Notes: generated from the sequence alone by a model not told the origin. A DNA stretch of 64,000 nucleotides from Roseibacterium beibuensis (GCF_039542305.1 NZ_BAABHW010000001.1:124001-188000), one strand, 5' to 3'. Counted from the first letter of the stretch, positions 1 through 9,189 are shown. Translations and numbers: made by a program.

Positions 1-731
1 TCGGCGGTGCGGAAATCGTCAAAGGTCAGGACGGTTTCTACCACCTCGACCCCGTCTGCGCGCAGCAGTTCCATATGCCGTTTGCGCGTGATGCCCGGCA
101 GGAAGGTGCCGTTCGGAATGGGGGTGTAGATGACGCCGTCGCGCACCATGAAAACATTGGCGCTGGCGCTTTCGGCGACATTGCCCATGGCGTCGGCGAC
201 AAGCGCGTTGTCGTACCCTTTCGACATGGCCTCGGCCAGCATCCGGGCGTTGTTCGGGTAAAGGCAGCCTGCCTTGGCATTGCAGACGTTGTCGGCCAGG
301 ACGGGGCGGCGGAACTGCGTGGTGGTCAGGCGGACGGTCTTGTTGGGATCGGCCATCGGGATCTCTTCCAGCGACACGCAGAAGCCCGCGGGCGACTCGG
401 CCGGCAGGATGCCGAGCGCACCGCCGTCGATGCCCCAGAACATCGGGCGGATATACACCGCGGCGTCCTCGGGGTAGCGCTTCACGCCTTCCCAGACGAT
501 GTCGAAGATTTCCTGCGGGGTTTGGGCCGGGTGAAGCATCAGCGCGCGGGCCGAGTTCACGACACGCTCGCAATGGGCCATCAGGTCGGGGGCAAGGCCG
601 TCGACATAGCGCGCGCCATCGAAGACAGTGGTGCCCAGCCACGACCCGTGGTCGGCTGCCCGCATGATCGGAACATCCGCATCATGCCAAGCGCCTTCGA
701 AAAATGTCTTGATGTTCGTACCCGTAGCCAT
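1..731 (-). CDS. ilvE: Branched-chain amino acid aminotransferase, C-terminus off the window
   Basis: A PLP-dependent class IV aminotransferase, cut by the left edge; 243 codons are visible from an ATG at 729-731. The PLP lysine is probably K153 in NAKAGCLYPN, followed by the family pattern NVAESASANVF and the turn NGTFLPGITR. It would transfer the amino group between branched-chain 2-oxo acids and glutamate in valine, leucine and isoleucine metabolism in the cytoplasm. The related D-amino-acid transaminases and aminodeoxychorismate lyases share the fold, but the N-terminus (FFEGAWHDADVPIMRAADHG) fits the ilvE-like group of Rhodobacterales. Most of the family is near 290 residues, so roughly 45 are missing. 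Confidence 0.88.
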   Translation of the reverse strand, partial: MATGTNIKTFFEGAWHDADVPIMRAADHGSWLGTTVFDGARYVDGLAPDLMAHCERVVNSARALMLHPAQTPQEIFDIVWEGVKRYPEDAAVYIRPMFWGIDGGALGILPAESPAGFCVSLEEIPMADPNKTVRLTTTQFRRPVLADNVCNAKAGCLYPNNARMLAEAMSKGYDNALVADAMGNVAESASANVFMVRDGVIYTPIPNGTFLPGITRKRHMELLRADGVEVVETVLTFDDFRTA

Positions 732-769
732 CTCGCCCTCCGAATTTCGAGGGCGAGACTAGGCCCGGA

Positions 770-973
770 TCAGGCGGAAGGTCCAGAGGTGAAACCCTGC
801 TGGTATTCCATGGACGCACCGCTGCTATGCGCCTCTGTCTTGGTGGCCGGGCGTTTTACCGGACGGGATTGGACACGGGCCACACCGGCGCGCGCATCAA
901 GGGCGGCGGTCCGGGTGGGGCGGGTCATGACGCGGTCAGCCGAACGGCGACCGGTAGGCACGTGGGTGCTCAT
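770..973 (-). CDS. Small hypothetical protein, 67 aa
   Basis: Product not recognised. The ATG at 971-973 is preceded by GGGGAGAA at a good ribosome-binding distance, which is the main reason to accept it; an in-frame upstream ATG has no such signal. The protein is basic and rich in Arg, Thr and Ala in its first 45 residues, ends in MEYQQGFTSGPSA, and has no membrane segment or known motif. It lies 38 bp upstream of the aminotransferase on the same strand, so the two may be co-transcribed. The low-complexity composition means it could be a chance reading frame. Confidence 0.4.
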   Translation of the reverse strand: MSTHVPTGRRSADRVMTRPTRTAALDARAGVARVQSRPVKRPATKTEAHSSGASMEYQQGFTSGPSA

Positions 974-1088
974 GGCGGTTCTCCCCAAAAGGATCGTCGA
1001 TTTCAGGATAGGCGAAACATAACCATCCGTTTGTAAAAGTCAAATGACAGCGGTGGCGCTAACGCTGCAATGCCGCAAAGACGTTACG

Positions 1089-1571
1089 TCACGCCTCGGC
1101 CAGAAGGGCGGGTATGTCCAACGGCGCATTGAACATCTCGATGTTTCCGTCGGAATCGCGCGGCCAGTCTTCCGGCGCGCGGTCGACATAAAGCTCGATC
1201 CCGTTCTGGTCGGGGTCGCGGAAATAGACGGCCTCGGACACGCCGTGATCGGCGGCGCCGTCCAGGCGCACGCCGGACCCCAGCACCTGTTTCAGCGCCT
1301 GCGCCAAGGCCGGGCGGTCGGGGTAGAGGAGCGCGAGGTGATACAAGCCGGTCGTGCCGGGGGCGGGCGGGGTGCCGCCACGGCTTTCCCAGGTGTTCAG
1401 GCCAAGATGGTGATGGTAGCCGCCCGCGGACAGGAAGGCGGCTTGATGGCCGAACTTCTGTATGAGCTCAAGCCCGAGAACCTCGCGATAAAAGGCGATC
1501 GAGCGGTCGAGGTCGGACACCTTGAGGTGGACGTGACCCACGCGGGTCTCGGGATGGGCTGTGTAGGACAT
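1089..1571 (-). CDS. VOC-family (glyoxalase/catechol 2,3-dioxygenase-like) protein
   Basis: A 160-residue vicinal-oxygen-chelate protein. Metal-ligand positions are visible: His in VGHVHLKV near residue 13, His in GLYHLALL near residue 77 and Glu in NGIELYVD near residue 126, the spacing of CatE-like dioxygenases. Substrate cannot be read from the sequence; an extradiol dioxygenase or other glyoxalase-fold role is likely. It lies 105 bp downstream of trpS on the same strand. Its GGAG ribosome-binding site sits inside the right arm of a perfect inverted repeat, suggesting operator or RNA-structure control. Confidence 0.85.
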   Translation of the reverse strand: MSYTAHPETRVGHVHLKVSDLDRSIAFYREVLGLELIQKFGHQAAFLSAGGYHHHLGLNTWESRGGTPPAPGTTGLYHLALLYPDRPALAQALKQVLGSGVRLDGAADHGVSEAVYFRDPDQNGIELYVDRAPEDWPRDSDGNIEMFNAPLDIPALLAEA

Positions 1572-1572
1572 C

Positions 1573-1604
1573 GCATATCTCCGTTCTTTCGAGCGGAGAT
1601 ATGC
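1573..1604 (-). promoter_or_regulatory. 11-bp perfect inverted repeat covering the VOC gene ribosome-binding site
   Basis: Arms GCATATCTCCG and CGGAGATATGC are separated by 10 bases; pairing can extend inward by three more pairs, one of them G-T, leaving a 4-base loop. On the minus strand the right arm holds GGAG, 7 nt before the VOC-protein ATG. It could be a protein operator or a hairpin hiding the ribosome-binding site. No U-run follows, so a trpS terminator is less likely. Confidence 0.6.
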
Positions 1605-1676
1605 ATTGTGCAGATGCGAAATGAAACAGACGCAAGCGCACCGGATTTGTGCATCCGTGCAGCGCGACGCGCGCCC

Positions 1677-2702
1677 TTAGCTGCGCAGCATGCCCACGAT
1701 GTCGTAGGTCCGGTCGAGGATCGGGCCGGCGATTTCTCGCGCGCGCTCGGCGCCGCGTCCGAGGATGCGGTCAATCTCGGCCGGGTCGTTCATCAGCCGC
1801 GCCATCTCGGTCGAGATCGGGGCGAGCTGGTCCACCGCGACATCGGCCAGCGCGACCTTGAAATGTCCGAAGAGTGCGCCGGCATGCTGGTCCAGAACCT
1901 CTTGCTGCGTGATATCGGCCAGCGCGGCGTAGATATTGACGAGGTTGCGCGCGTCGGGGCGTCCCTCCAGCCCGTCCACCGTGTCGGGCAGGGGGTCGGG
2001 GTCGGTCTTGGCCTTGCGGATCTTCTTGGCGATCGCGTCGGCGCCGTCGGTCAGGTTGATGCGCGTCTTGTCCGACGGGTCGGACTTGGACATCTTCTTG
2101 GTGCCGTCCTGCAGGTTCATCACGCGGGTTGCTGCCCCGCCGATCACCGGTTCGGTGATGGGGAAGAACTCGACGCCGTAGTCATGGTTGAACTTGGCGG
2201 CGATGTCGCGCGTCAATTCCAGGTGCTGCTTCTGGTCCTCGCCCACGGGCACATGGGTCGCGTGGTAGATAAGGATATCGGCGGCCATCAGCGCGGGGTA
2301 GGCGAACAACCCGAGCGAGGCATTCTCGGCATTCTTGCCGGCCTTGTCCTTCCACTGGGTCATGCGGCCCATCCAGCCCATGCGCGCGACGCAGTTGAGG
2401 ATCCAGGCCAGTTGGGTGTGCTCGGCCACCTGGCTCTGGTTGAAGAGCACGCTTTTCTCCGGATCGATCCCGGCGGCAATGAAACCTGCACACAGCTCGC
2501 GCGTATTGTTGCGCAATTCATTCGGATCGAGGCGCTTGGCGGTGATCGCGTGCAGGTCGACCATGCAGTAGATCGTCTCGTGCGTGCCTTCGTTCTGCAT
2601 CGTCACGAAGCGTTTCATCGCGCCGAGATAGTTGCCCAGCGTAAGCCCGCCAGAGGGCTGGATGCCGGAGAAAACGCGCGGGGTGAACTGGGGCTCGGAC
2701 AT
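1677..2702 (-). CDS. trpS: Tryptophan--tRNA ligase
   Basis: A class I aminoacyl-tRNA synthetase charging tRNA-Trp with tryptophan. The HIGH-equivalent motif is PSGGLTLGNYLG near residue 15, and KKMSKSDPSD is the KMSKS loop. Length 341 aa is normal for bacterial TrpRS. The start is the ATG at 2700-2702 (MSEPQFTPRVFSGIQPSG); the reading frame extends upstream but that stretch does not resemble the family. It is divergent from the rhomboid-like gene and next to murJ and glnD, a common Rhodobacterales neighbourhood. Confidence 0.97.
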   Translation of the reverse strand: MSEPQFTPRVFSGIQPSGGLTLGNYLGAMKRFVTMQNEGTHETIYCMVDLHAITAKRLDPNELRNNTRELCAGFIAAGIDPEKSVLFNQSQVAEHTQLAWILNCVARMGWMGRMTQWKDKAGKNAENASLGLFAYPALMAADILIYHATHVPVGEDQKQHLELTRDIAAKFNHDYGVEFFPITEPVIGGAATRVMNLQDGTKKMSKSDPSDKTRINLTDGADAIAKKIRKAKTDPDPLPDTVDGLEGRPDARNLVNIYAALADITQQEVLDQHAGALFGHFKVALADVAVDQLAPISTEMARLMNDPAEIDRILGRGAERAREIAGPILDRTYDIVGMLRS

Positions 2703-2779
2703 GGGACGCTCTTTGTTGTGCGGACGCGGCGCCCGATCCTCTGGCCAAGCGCCGCGGCATCGCTTACCCACGGGGGCAG

Positions 2780-3490
2780 ATGGCGTCAACCGAAGGCCGT
2801 GCCGCGATGGAAGACCACAATGTTTCCCCTTTCAACGCCTTGCCGCCCGTCGTGGTGGCTTTGGCCGTGGTGATCGGGGGGCTGGAACTCCTGTTCCAGG
2901 CCGCGAGTGCCGGGTTTCTCGGCGGGCAGGGCGGTGTCGGCTGGCGCATCGCGGCGATGCAGGACTATGCCGTTCTGGACCAGGTCGCCGACTGGATGTG
3001 GGAGAACCGAAGCTTCCCGCCCGAGCACATGCTGCGCTTTCTCACCTATCCGCTGATCCATGGCGGCTTTGTCCATGCGGCTTTCGTGGTCGTCTTCATC
3101 CTTGCCATCGGCAAGATGGTGGCCGAGGTCTTTTCGCCCCTGGCCTTCGTGGTGATCTTCTGGCTGTCGGCCATGGCCGGGGCCCTGGCTTACGTGGCCT
3201 TCCTCAACAGCCCCTATCCACTGGTTGGCGGCTATCCCGGCGTTTACGGCCTGATCGGGGCGTTCACGTTCCTGATGTGGGTGGACCTGACCCACCGGGG
3301 CGGCAACCGTGCCCGCGCCTTCGGGCTGATCGGGATGCTTCTGGCGATCCAGCTGATCTTCGGTGTGCTCCAGGGCGATTTCGGGAATGTCGTTGCCGAC
3401 CTGACGGGCTTTGCCGCCGGGTTCCTGCTGTCCTTCGTGGTCAGCCCCGGAGGCTGGCACCGCGTGCTCGGAAAGCTCCGCCAGCGTTAG
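2780..3490 (+). CDS. Rhomboid-family membrane protein lacking catalytic residues
   Basis: A 236-residue protein with about six membrane segments and the rhomboid layout. The segment holding the catalytic serine in active rhomboids (G-x-S-G) reads VGGYPGVYGLIGAF, with Pro in place of Ser. The later segment that normally carries the catalytic His (AHxxG) reads ADLTGFAAG. Both dyad residues therefore appear replaced, as in iRhom-type pseudoproteases that bind or traffic membrane proteins without cutting them. The start could instead be the ATG at 2807 (MEDHNV). Its end overlaps the convergent murJ end by 4 nt. Confidence 0.82.
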   Translation: MASTEGRAAMEDHNVSPFNALPPVVVALAVVIGGLELLFQAASAGFLGGQGGVGWRIAAMQDYAVLDQVADWMWENRSFPPEHMLRFLTYPLIHGGFVHAAFVVVFILAIGKMVAEVFSPLAFVVIFWLSAMAGALAYVAFLNSPYPLVGGYPGVYGLIGAFTFLMWVDLTHRGGNRARAFGLIGMLLAIQLIFGVLQGDFGNVVADLTGFAAGFLLSFVVSPGGWHRVLGKLRQR

Positions 3491-5100
3491 GAGCGGCGCA
3501 GCGCCGTGCGGAACTCGGCCAGCCGGAACGCGCCAAGCCACTGGCCGATCGCGAAATAGATCACCACGCCGCCAATGACGAGAATGGCGAGCCCGATGTA
3601 CCGCCACCCCGGCGTGCCAAGCAGCGGGCCGAGGACAAGGGCGGCAATCCAGAGCGCCACGCCCATCAGCAATGACGCAACGACGATGCGGGGCATCCGT
3701 GCGCGGAAGCGGTCGTCGAACCGGGCGACATCGCCCATGCCGTTCTTGCCGCGCAACAAAAGCCAGACCATCGCCCAGGCCGCCAGCGTGGTGCCAAGCG
3801 CGGCGCCGACGAAGCCGATGACCATGGCAAGGCCCACGGCCGCGACCGCGTTCACGACCATCGCGACCAAGGCATAGCGGAACGGTGTGCGGGTGTCCTC
3901 GCGCGCGAAATAGAGCGGTTGCAGCACCTTTTGCAGAACGAAGGCCGGCAGGCCGAGGCCATAGGCCGCCAGCGCCAGGGCGGTTGCCGCGGTATCGTCG
4001 GCCTCGAATGCTCCGCGTTCGAACAGGACGGAGACAAGCGGCACGGGCACGACGACCAGCGCCACGGCTGCGGGCACGGTCAGCGCAAGGCAGATCTCTC
4101 CCGCCCGGCTGAGCGCGTGGCGGCCTCCCTCGGCGTCGCCGGCTCGCAGGCGGCGCGACAGGTCGGGCAAAAGCACGATGCCGATCGCGATTGCGACCAC
4201 GCCCAGGGGCAATTGATACAGCCGGTCAGCGAAACTGAGCCAGGAAATCGCCCCCTCTGCCGAGAAACTCGCCACCTGGCGGCCCACAAGCAGGTTGATC
4301 TGCACGACCCCGCCCGCCAGCATCGCGGGCAGCATGATCACGGCCAGCTTCTTCATGTCCGGCGTGAGGCGCGGCCAATGCGGCAGAAGGCGATAGCCGG
4401 CCCGCGCGGCAGCGACCCAGACCAGCGCCATCTGCGCGACGCCCGCAAAGAGGATGCCCCAGACCAGCACGGTGCCGTAATTCAGGCCGATCAGCTCCGC
4501 ATCCTGCCCTGCGCCCTCGACATCGACCGTGACGCCGGACAACCACCCCTGATCCGTGGCAAGCAGCAGGCCGATCAGGATGACGTTCAGCAGGATCGGT
4601 GCCGCCGCAGCCGCGGCGAACCGGCCGGTGGAGTTCAGCAGCCCTGACAGCAGGGCGGCAAGCGAGATGAAGATGATATAGCCGAAGGCGATGCGTCCGA
4701 AATCGACGGCGAGGTCGAACCGCACATCCCCCGCAAAGCCCGAGGCCATGCCCAGGACGAACCACGGCATCGCCACTTGCGCGATCAGCGTCAGGGCAAT
4801 CAGCACCGTCGCCAAAAGCGAAAAGGCATCGCGGGCGAAGCGCTTGGGGTCTTCCTCCCCCTCCAGCTTTTTCGAGAACATTGGCACGAAGGCGGTGTTG
4901 AACGCGCCCTCGGCAAAGAAACGTCGGAAGAGGTTTGGCAGCGCAAAGGCGACGAAGAACGCCTCCGAGACCGGCCCGACGCCCATGAAAGCCGCGATCA
5001 GGATGTCGCGCACGAAGCCGAGGACGCGGCTGCCGAGGGTCCAGCCACCCACGGTGATGAAACCGGCGATCAGACGGATCGGGCGCGGCCCGGGGCTCAT
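3487..5100 (-). CDS. murJ: Lipid II flippase MurJ
   Basis: A 537-residue multi-pass inner-membrane protein of the MVF/MOP family that moves lipid II across the cytoplasmic membrane for peptidoglycan synthesis. The N-terminus (GGWTLGSRVLGFVRDILIAA, then PNLFRRFFAEGAFNTAFVP) is the characteristic MurJ first-helix region with its conserved arginines. About 13-14 hydrophobic segments follow, in line with the family. It starts 2 nt after the glnD stop and is probably translated from the same transcript. Confidence 0.96.
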   Translation of the reverse strand: MSPGPRPIRLIAGFITVGGWTLGSRVLGFVRDILIAAFMGVGPVSEAFFVAFALPNLFRRFFAEGAFNTAFVPMFSKKLEGEEDPKRFARDAFSLLATVLIALTLIAQVAMPWFVLGMASGFAGDVRFDLAVDFGRIAFGYIIFISLAALLSGLLNSTGRFAAAAAAPILLNVILIGLLLATDQGWLSGVTVDVEGAGQDAELIGLNYGTVLVWGILFAGVAQMALVWVAAARAGYRLLPHWPRLTPDMKKLAVIMLPAMLAGGVVQINLLVGRQVASFSAEGAISWLSFADRLYQLPLGVVAIAIGIVLLPDLSRRLRAGDAEGGRHALSRAGEICLALTVPAAVALVVVPVPLVSVLFERGAFEADDTAATALALAAYGLGLPAFVLQKVLQPLYFAREDTRTPFRYALVAMVVNAVAAVGLAMVIGFVGAALGTTLAAWAMVWLLLRGKNGMGDVARFDDRFRARMPRIVVASLLMGVALWIAALVLGPLLGTPGWRYIGLAILVIGGVVIYFAIGQWLGAFRLAEFRTALRRS

Positions 5101-5102
5101 GC

Positions 5103-7931
5103 TCAGGCCCCCGCCCGTTCGGCCACGCGCGCAATGGCGTCGCGCAGCTTGCGCTCAAGGCTTTCCTGCTTGGACTTGGTGTAGAGTTTCAGGCCGAACA
5201 TGTCCTTGACGTAGAAGGTATCGACCACCTGCACCCCGTAAGTCGCGATCACGGCATGGGCGATGTAGATGTTGTTGTTCGCTAGCGTCTTGGTCAGGTC
5301 ATACAGCAGGCCGGGCCGGTCGCGCGTATCCACCTCGATGATCGTGTAGATCTCGGAGCCTTCGTTGTCGAAGGCGATGTTGGTGGGCACGTCGAAGGGG
5401 CGTTCGCGCTTCTTGATCTTGTCGCGGCCTTCCAGCGCCTTTGAGGTTACGACCTCGCCCTTGAGGATCTTGCCGATCATGCCTTTCAGGCGCGGCAGTC
5501 GCGCGGCCTCGTAGGGGCTGCCTTCGGCATCCTGCACCCAGAATACGGCGGTCGCGTAGCCGTCCTTGGTCGTATAGGTGCGGGCGTCCACGACGTTGGC
5601 CCCGACAAGGCTCAGCGCCCCGGCGAGCCTCGAAAAGATGCCCGGATGATCGGACAGGGCAAAGCAGACGCGCGTGGCGTCGCGATCTTCGTCTTCTTTC
5701 GTGTCGATTCGGATTTCATCGGGATCGAGGCCGCGCAGCATATGCGCGAAATCGACCTGCGTGGCGAGGTCGAGGCCCTGCCAGTAGGGTCCGTAATGGC
5801 GGTCGATCTCGGTCTTGACCTCGGCCTTGCTCCACTCGTCGGACAGCGCGGCGCGCAAGGCGCGTTTGGCCTCGCCTTCGAGGTTCTCGCGGTTGAGATC
5901 CTCCAGCCCCGTCTCCAGCGCCGAGGCCGTCGCCCGGTAGAGCCCGCGCAGAAGCGTGGCCTTCCAATTGTTCCAGACACCGGGGCCGACGCCGCGGATG
6001 TCGCAGACCGTCAGCACGGTCAGCAGGTCCAGCCGGTCGCGTGTCTTCACCGCCTTGGCGAAGTCGCGCACCGTGCGCGGATCGGCGATGTCACGTTTCT
6101 GCGCCATGTCGGACATCAGCAGGTGATAGCGCACCAGCCATTCGACCGTCTCGCATTCGGCGGGTTTCAGGCCCAATCGCGGGCAAACCGAGCGGGCGAT
6201 CCGCGCGCCGACGATGGAGTGATCTTCTTTCCGACCCTTGCCGATATCGTGCAGCAGGCAGGCAACGTAGAGCACCTTGCGGTTCACCCCGCGCTCCAGG
6301 ATGCCGGAGGCGACGGGCAGTTCCTCGACCAATTCGCCGCGTTCGATCTGGGCCAGGTGCGAGATCACCTGGATCGTGTGCTCGTCCACCGTGTAGCTGT
6401 GATACATGTTGAACTGCATCATCGCGACCACGGGCGCGAATTCCGGGATGAAGGTCGCCAGAACGCCCAGCTCGTTCATGCGCCGCAGCGCGCGTTCCGG
6501 GTTGCCGTGTTTCAGCAGCAGATCGAGGAAGATGCGGCACGCCTCGGGGTCGCGGCGCATGCTGTCGTCGATCTGATCGAGCCGCGCGGAGACCTCGCGC
6601 ATGGCGTCGGGGTGGATCAGGTAGCCCGTCCGCAGCGCTTCCTCGAACAGGCGCAGGATATTCAGCTTGTCGGCGAAGAACGCCTCGTCATCCTCGACCG
6701 TCAGGCGGTTCTGCTTGAGCCCGTAGCCCGGCTTCAGCTTCTTGCGTCGCGACCGCCCGCGCAGAAATCCCAGGATGCCGGGTTCCTGTTTGACATGGGC
6801 GGCTTCCAACGCGGTCAGGAAGATGCGGGTCAGTTCCCCGACCTTCGTGCCGTGCCGGAAGTAATCCTGCATGAAATGCTCGACCGCGCGGCGCCCGGAA
6901 TGGTCGGTATAGCCAAGCCTTTCGGCCACGGCGACCTGGTTGTCGAAGGTCAACTGGTCCTGCGCCCGCCCCGCGATCAGGTGCAAATGGCAGCGCACGG
7001 CCCACAGGAACCGTTCGGCCGCGTCGAAGGCCGCGAATTCCTCGGGATGGAAGACGCCGATTTTCACCAGCTCGGACGCCCGCTCGACCCCGTGCTGGTA
7101 TTTGGCGATCCAGTAAAGCGTCTGCAGGTCGCGCAGCCCGCCCTTGCCCTCTTTCACGTTGGGTTCCAGCATGTAGCGCTGGCCGCCCTGCTTGCGGTGG
7201 CGCGTGCTGCGTTCCTCCAGCTTGGCCTCGACGAATTCGCCGAGCGTGCTGGCAAAGAGCTGCTCGCGCAGGGCCGTTTGCAACTCGTCCGCGATCGCCT
7301 CCTCGCCGCAGATGAACCGCATCTCCAGAAGCGAAGTGCGAATGGTGATGTCGTCCCTGCCGAGGCGCAGGCATTCTTTCACCGTCCGGCTGGCATGCCC
7401 GACCTTCATGCGAAGGTCCCACAACATGTAAAGCGTCGCCTCGATCATCGTTTCGATGGCGGGCGTCATCTTCCACGGCGTGACAAAGAGAAGGTCCACG
7501 TCCGAATAGGGCGCCATCTCGCCGCGCCCGTAGCCACCCACGGCCATCACCGCCATGCGGTCCGAGTCCCCGGGCAGGGCGTTGGGGTGCAGGTGGGTTT
7601 GGACAATGTGCAGAACCTCGCGCACCAGCTGGTCGGTGAGATGCGCATAGGCCCGCGTCGCCCGCCGCGCCGCGAGCGGAGAGGTGTCGATGGCCGCCGC
7701 GATGGCCGCGCGGCCCGCGTCCTGCGCCTGTTGCAGGACCTTGACCGCGGCGCTGCGCGCGGCCGAGGCGTCGGCGGCCTTCTCGACAGCGGCATCGACC
7801 CGCGCGCGGATCGCGGCGGGGTCGAAGATGGCCGTTTCGGGGAGGATCAGTTCCCCCGGTGCGGACGGGATGGGAAGGCGCGGGTTCCGGTCAGAAACCG
7901 GGAGCGCTAAGGCGTCTTGGGGCGGGGTCAA
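5103..7931 (-). CDS. glnD: [Protein-PII] uridylyltransferase / uridylyl-removing enzyme
   Basis: The nitrogen sensor that uridylylates and deuridylylates PII proteins according to glutamine. The nucleotidyltransferase motif GGYGRGEMAPYSDVD lies near residue 130, an HD hydrolase motif LLHDIGKGRKEDHS in the middle, and two ACT domains at the C-terminus (DHPGIFSRLAGAL and DRPGLLYDLTKTL). About 942 aa is typical. I chose the TTG at 7931: AGGTGG lies six bases upstream, and it limits overlap with the upstream lipoprotein gene to 41 nt. An ATG at 7991 is possible but adds Arg/Pro/Ser-rich residues that look like out-of-frame translation. Confidence 0.93.
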   Translation of the reverse strand: MTPPQDALALPVSDRNPRLPIPSAPGELILPETAIFDPAAIRARVDAAVEKAADASAARSAAVKVLQQAQDAGRAAIAAAIDTSPLAARRATRAYAHLTDQLVREVLHIVQTHLHPNALPGDSDRMAVMAVGGYGRGEMAPYSDVDLLFVTPWKMTPAIETMIEATLYMLWDLRMKVGHASRTVKECLRLGRDDITIRTSLLEMRFICGEEAIADELQTALREQLFASTLGEFVEAKLEERSTRHRKQGGQRYMLEPNVKEGKGGLRDLQTLYWIAKYQHGVERASELVKIGVFHPEEFAAFDAAERFLWAVRCHLHLIAGRAQDQLTFDNQVAVAERLGYTDHSGRRAVEHFMQDYFRHGTKVGELTRIFLTALEAAHVKQEPGILGFLRGRSRRKKLKPGYGLKQNRLTVEDDEAFFADKLNILRLFEEALRTGYLIHPDAMREVSARLDQIDDSMRRDPEACRIFLDLLLKHGNPERALRRMNELGVLATFIPEFAPVVAMMQFNMYHSYTVDEHTIQVISHLAQIERGELVEELPVASGILERGVNRKVLYVACLLHDIGKGRKEDHSIVGARIARSVCPRLGLKPAECETVEWLVRYHLLMSDMAQKRDIADPRTVRDFAKAVKTRDRLDLLTVLTVCDIRGVGPGVWNNWKATLLRGLYRATASALETGLEDLNRENLEGEAKRALRAALSDEWSKAEVKTEIDRHYGPYWQGLDLATQVDFAHMLRGLDPDEIRIDTKEDEDRDATRVCFALSDHPGIFSRLAGALSLVGANVVDARTYTTKDGYATAVFWVQDAEGSPYEAARLPRLKGMIGKILKGEVVTSKALEGRDKIKKRERPFDVPTNIAFDNEGSEIYTIIEVDTRDRPGLLYDLTKTLANNNIYIAHAVIATYGVQVVDTFYVKDMFGLKLYTKSKQESLERKLRDAIARVAERAGA

Positions 7932-9060
7932 TGATGGCCACCTGGTTGTCGGTGATCTGGGCGATGGCCATGGCGCGCGAGATCGTGCCATCGGCCAGCA
8001 GGCGGAAGACGCCGTTCGCGCCCTGGAATTCTCCTGCGGTCAGGTCTGCTGCGCCAAGGCGTCCGGCACTGGCCGCGGTTTCCCCTGCCGCGCGGACCGC
8101 GTCGTATCCCAAGGCCGCAAGGTTATGCGGCGCTTCGCCGTAGCGGCCCTGGTAGCGGGCTTCGAAATCGGCGGTGGCCGACGGGTCGGGCAGGGCGAAC
8201 CAGCCGCCCTGGAGGCCCGCGAATTCCAGCGTTTGCGGCGGGATATCCCACCGGGTCAGGCCCATGACCTGCACCGCGTCGGTGTCGAGCCCGTTTTCGG
8301 GCAGAAGCTGTGCGAAGAAGGGCAGGGCACCCGCCGAATCCGAGGTAAGGATCAACCCGTTCGATCCGTTCTCGCGCACGGCCGCGACGACCTGCGGCAC
8401 CACGTTGATGACGCCGGTCTGCGAGAATTCGTAGGGGATGGTCGCCGCGATAGTCGCGCCCGACCGGGCGGCCGCGCTGCGCACCGAGTCACGCGCGACC
8501 TCACCGGCAAGGTTCGAGGCATGCACCAGCACGATGTTGCCGCTGCCCCGCTGGGCCGCGTAGCTGACCATGCGGGTCGCGGTATTGGCGAAGGTGTGGC
8601 CAAGGACAAAGACATTGCCGCCCGCGACCTCGGTGTTGTTCGAGAAGCTCAGCACGCTGACATTGGAACCGGCAACGGCCACGCCGACGGCGGCGGCGGC
8701 GTCCGAGCGCAGCGGCCCGAGGATGACATCCGCCCCATCGCGAACGGCCTCGCGCGCCACGTTGGCGGCGGTCGCGGCCTGACCGGCGGTGTCGTAAACG
8801 CTGATTTCCACGGTCACGCCCGACAGTTCGGCGGCGGCCAGACGCGCGGCGTTCTCCAGCCCGCGCGACACGATCGCGTCGCCGCCCTGGGTGGAGCTCA
8901 TCGGCAGCAGCATGGCAACCTGCACCGTCTGTCCGCTCACGCGCGGGCCGGAGCCACCGCCGAGGCCGCCGCCGACCTGACAGGCGGCAAGAAAGGCGGT
9001 AACGACCAGAAGGCCCAGCACTCGGGCCGGGTTGCGGAGCGCGCGGAAAGCGGAAATCAT
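7891..9060 (-). CDS. LpoA-like penicillin-binding protein activator, lipoprotein
   Basis: A 389-residue periplasmic-binding-protein-fold lipoprotein. The signal peptide ends in a lipobox, LAAC, with the lipidated cysteine at residue 27. The body (VQVAMLLPMSSTQGGDAIVSRGLENAARLAAAEL) is the receptor-ligand fold shared by LpoA/YraM and amino-acid binding proteins. The start has GGAGGA nine bases upstream of ATG. It is divergent from rsmI-yraN; in enterobacteria lpoA (yraM) also neighbours rsmI (yraL) and yraN, which supports a role in activating peptidoglycan synthases. Confidence 0.85.
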   Translation of the reverse strand: MISAFRALRNPARVLGLLVVTAFLAACQVGGGLGGGSGPRVSGQTVQVAMLLPMSSTQGGDAIVSRGLENAARLAAAELSGVTVEISVYDTAGQAATAANVAREAVRDGADVILGPLRSDAAAAVGVAVAGSNVSVLSFSNNTEVAGGNVFVLGHTFANTATRMVSYAAQRGSGNIVLVHASNLAGEVARDSVRSAAARSGATIAATIPYEFSQTGVINVVPQVVAAVRENGSNGLILTSDSAGALPFFAQLLPENGLDTDAVQVMGLTRWDIPPQTLEFAGLQGGWFALPDPSATADFEARYQGRYGEAPHNLAALGYDAVRAAGETAASAGRLGAADLTAGEFQGANGVFRLLADGTISRAMAIAQITDNQVAIIDPAPRRLSAPGF

Positions 9061-9189
9061 CGAAACTTGTCCTCCGTGAGGCGCGAAAAACATTGAAAGG
9101 CAACCGGATGCCACCCTGTGGCAGGCTAGTTTCTCCGGTTGCGCAAGTAAACGCCGCTTGCACGAGGCGGTTGGAAGGGGTCATGGCCC

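Noticed and set aside
75..1022. Long open frame on the plus strand over the aminotransferase
   Set aside because: Antisense to a clear aminotransferase; His/Arg/Val-rich translation with no family motif, as expected from GC-rich DNA.
2726..2755. GCGGCGC/GCGCCGC repeat between trpS and the rhomboid-like gene
   Set aside because: Seven-base GC-only arms are expected by chance here, and the site shows no promoter or terminator features.
1044..2873. 609-codon plus-strand open frame
   Set aside because: Runs opposite the VOC gene and trpS; it is only the low stop-codon frequency of the complementary frame.
5646..7910. 754-codon plus-strand open frame
   Set aside because: Exactly antisense to glnD, whose domains are unmistakable.
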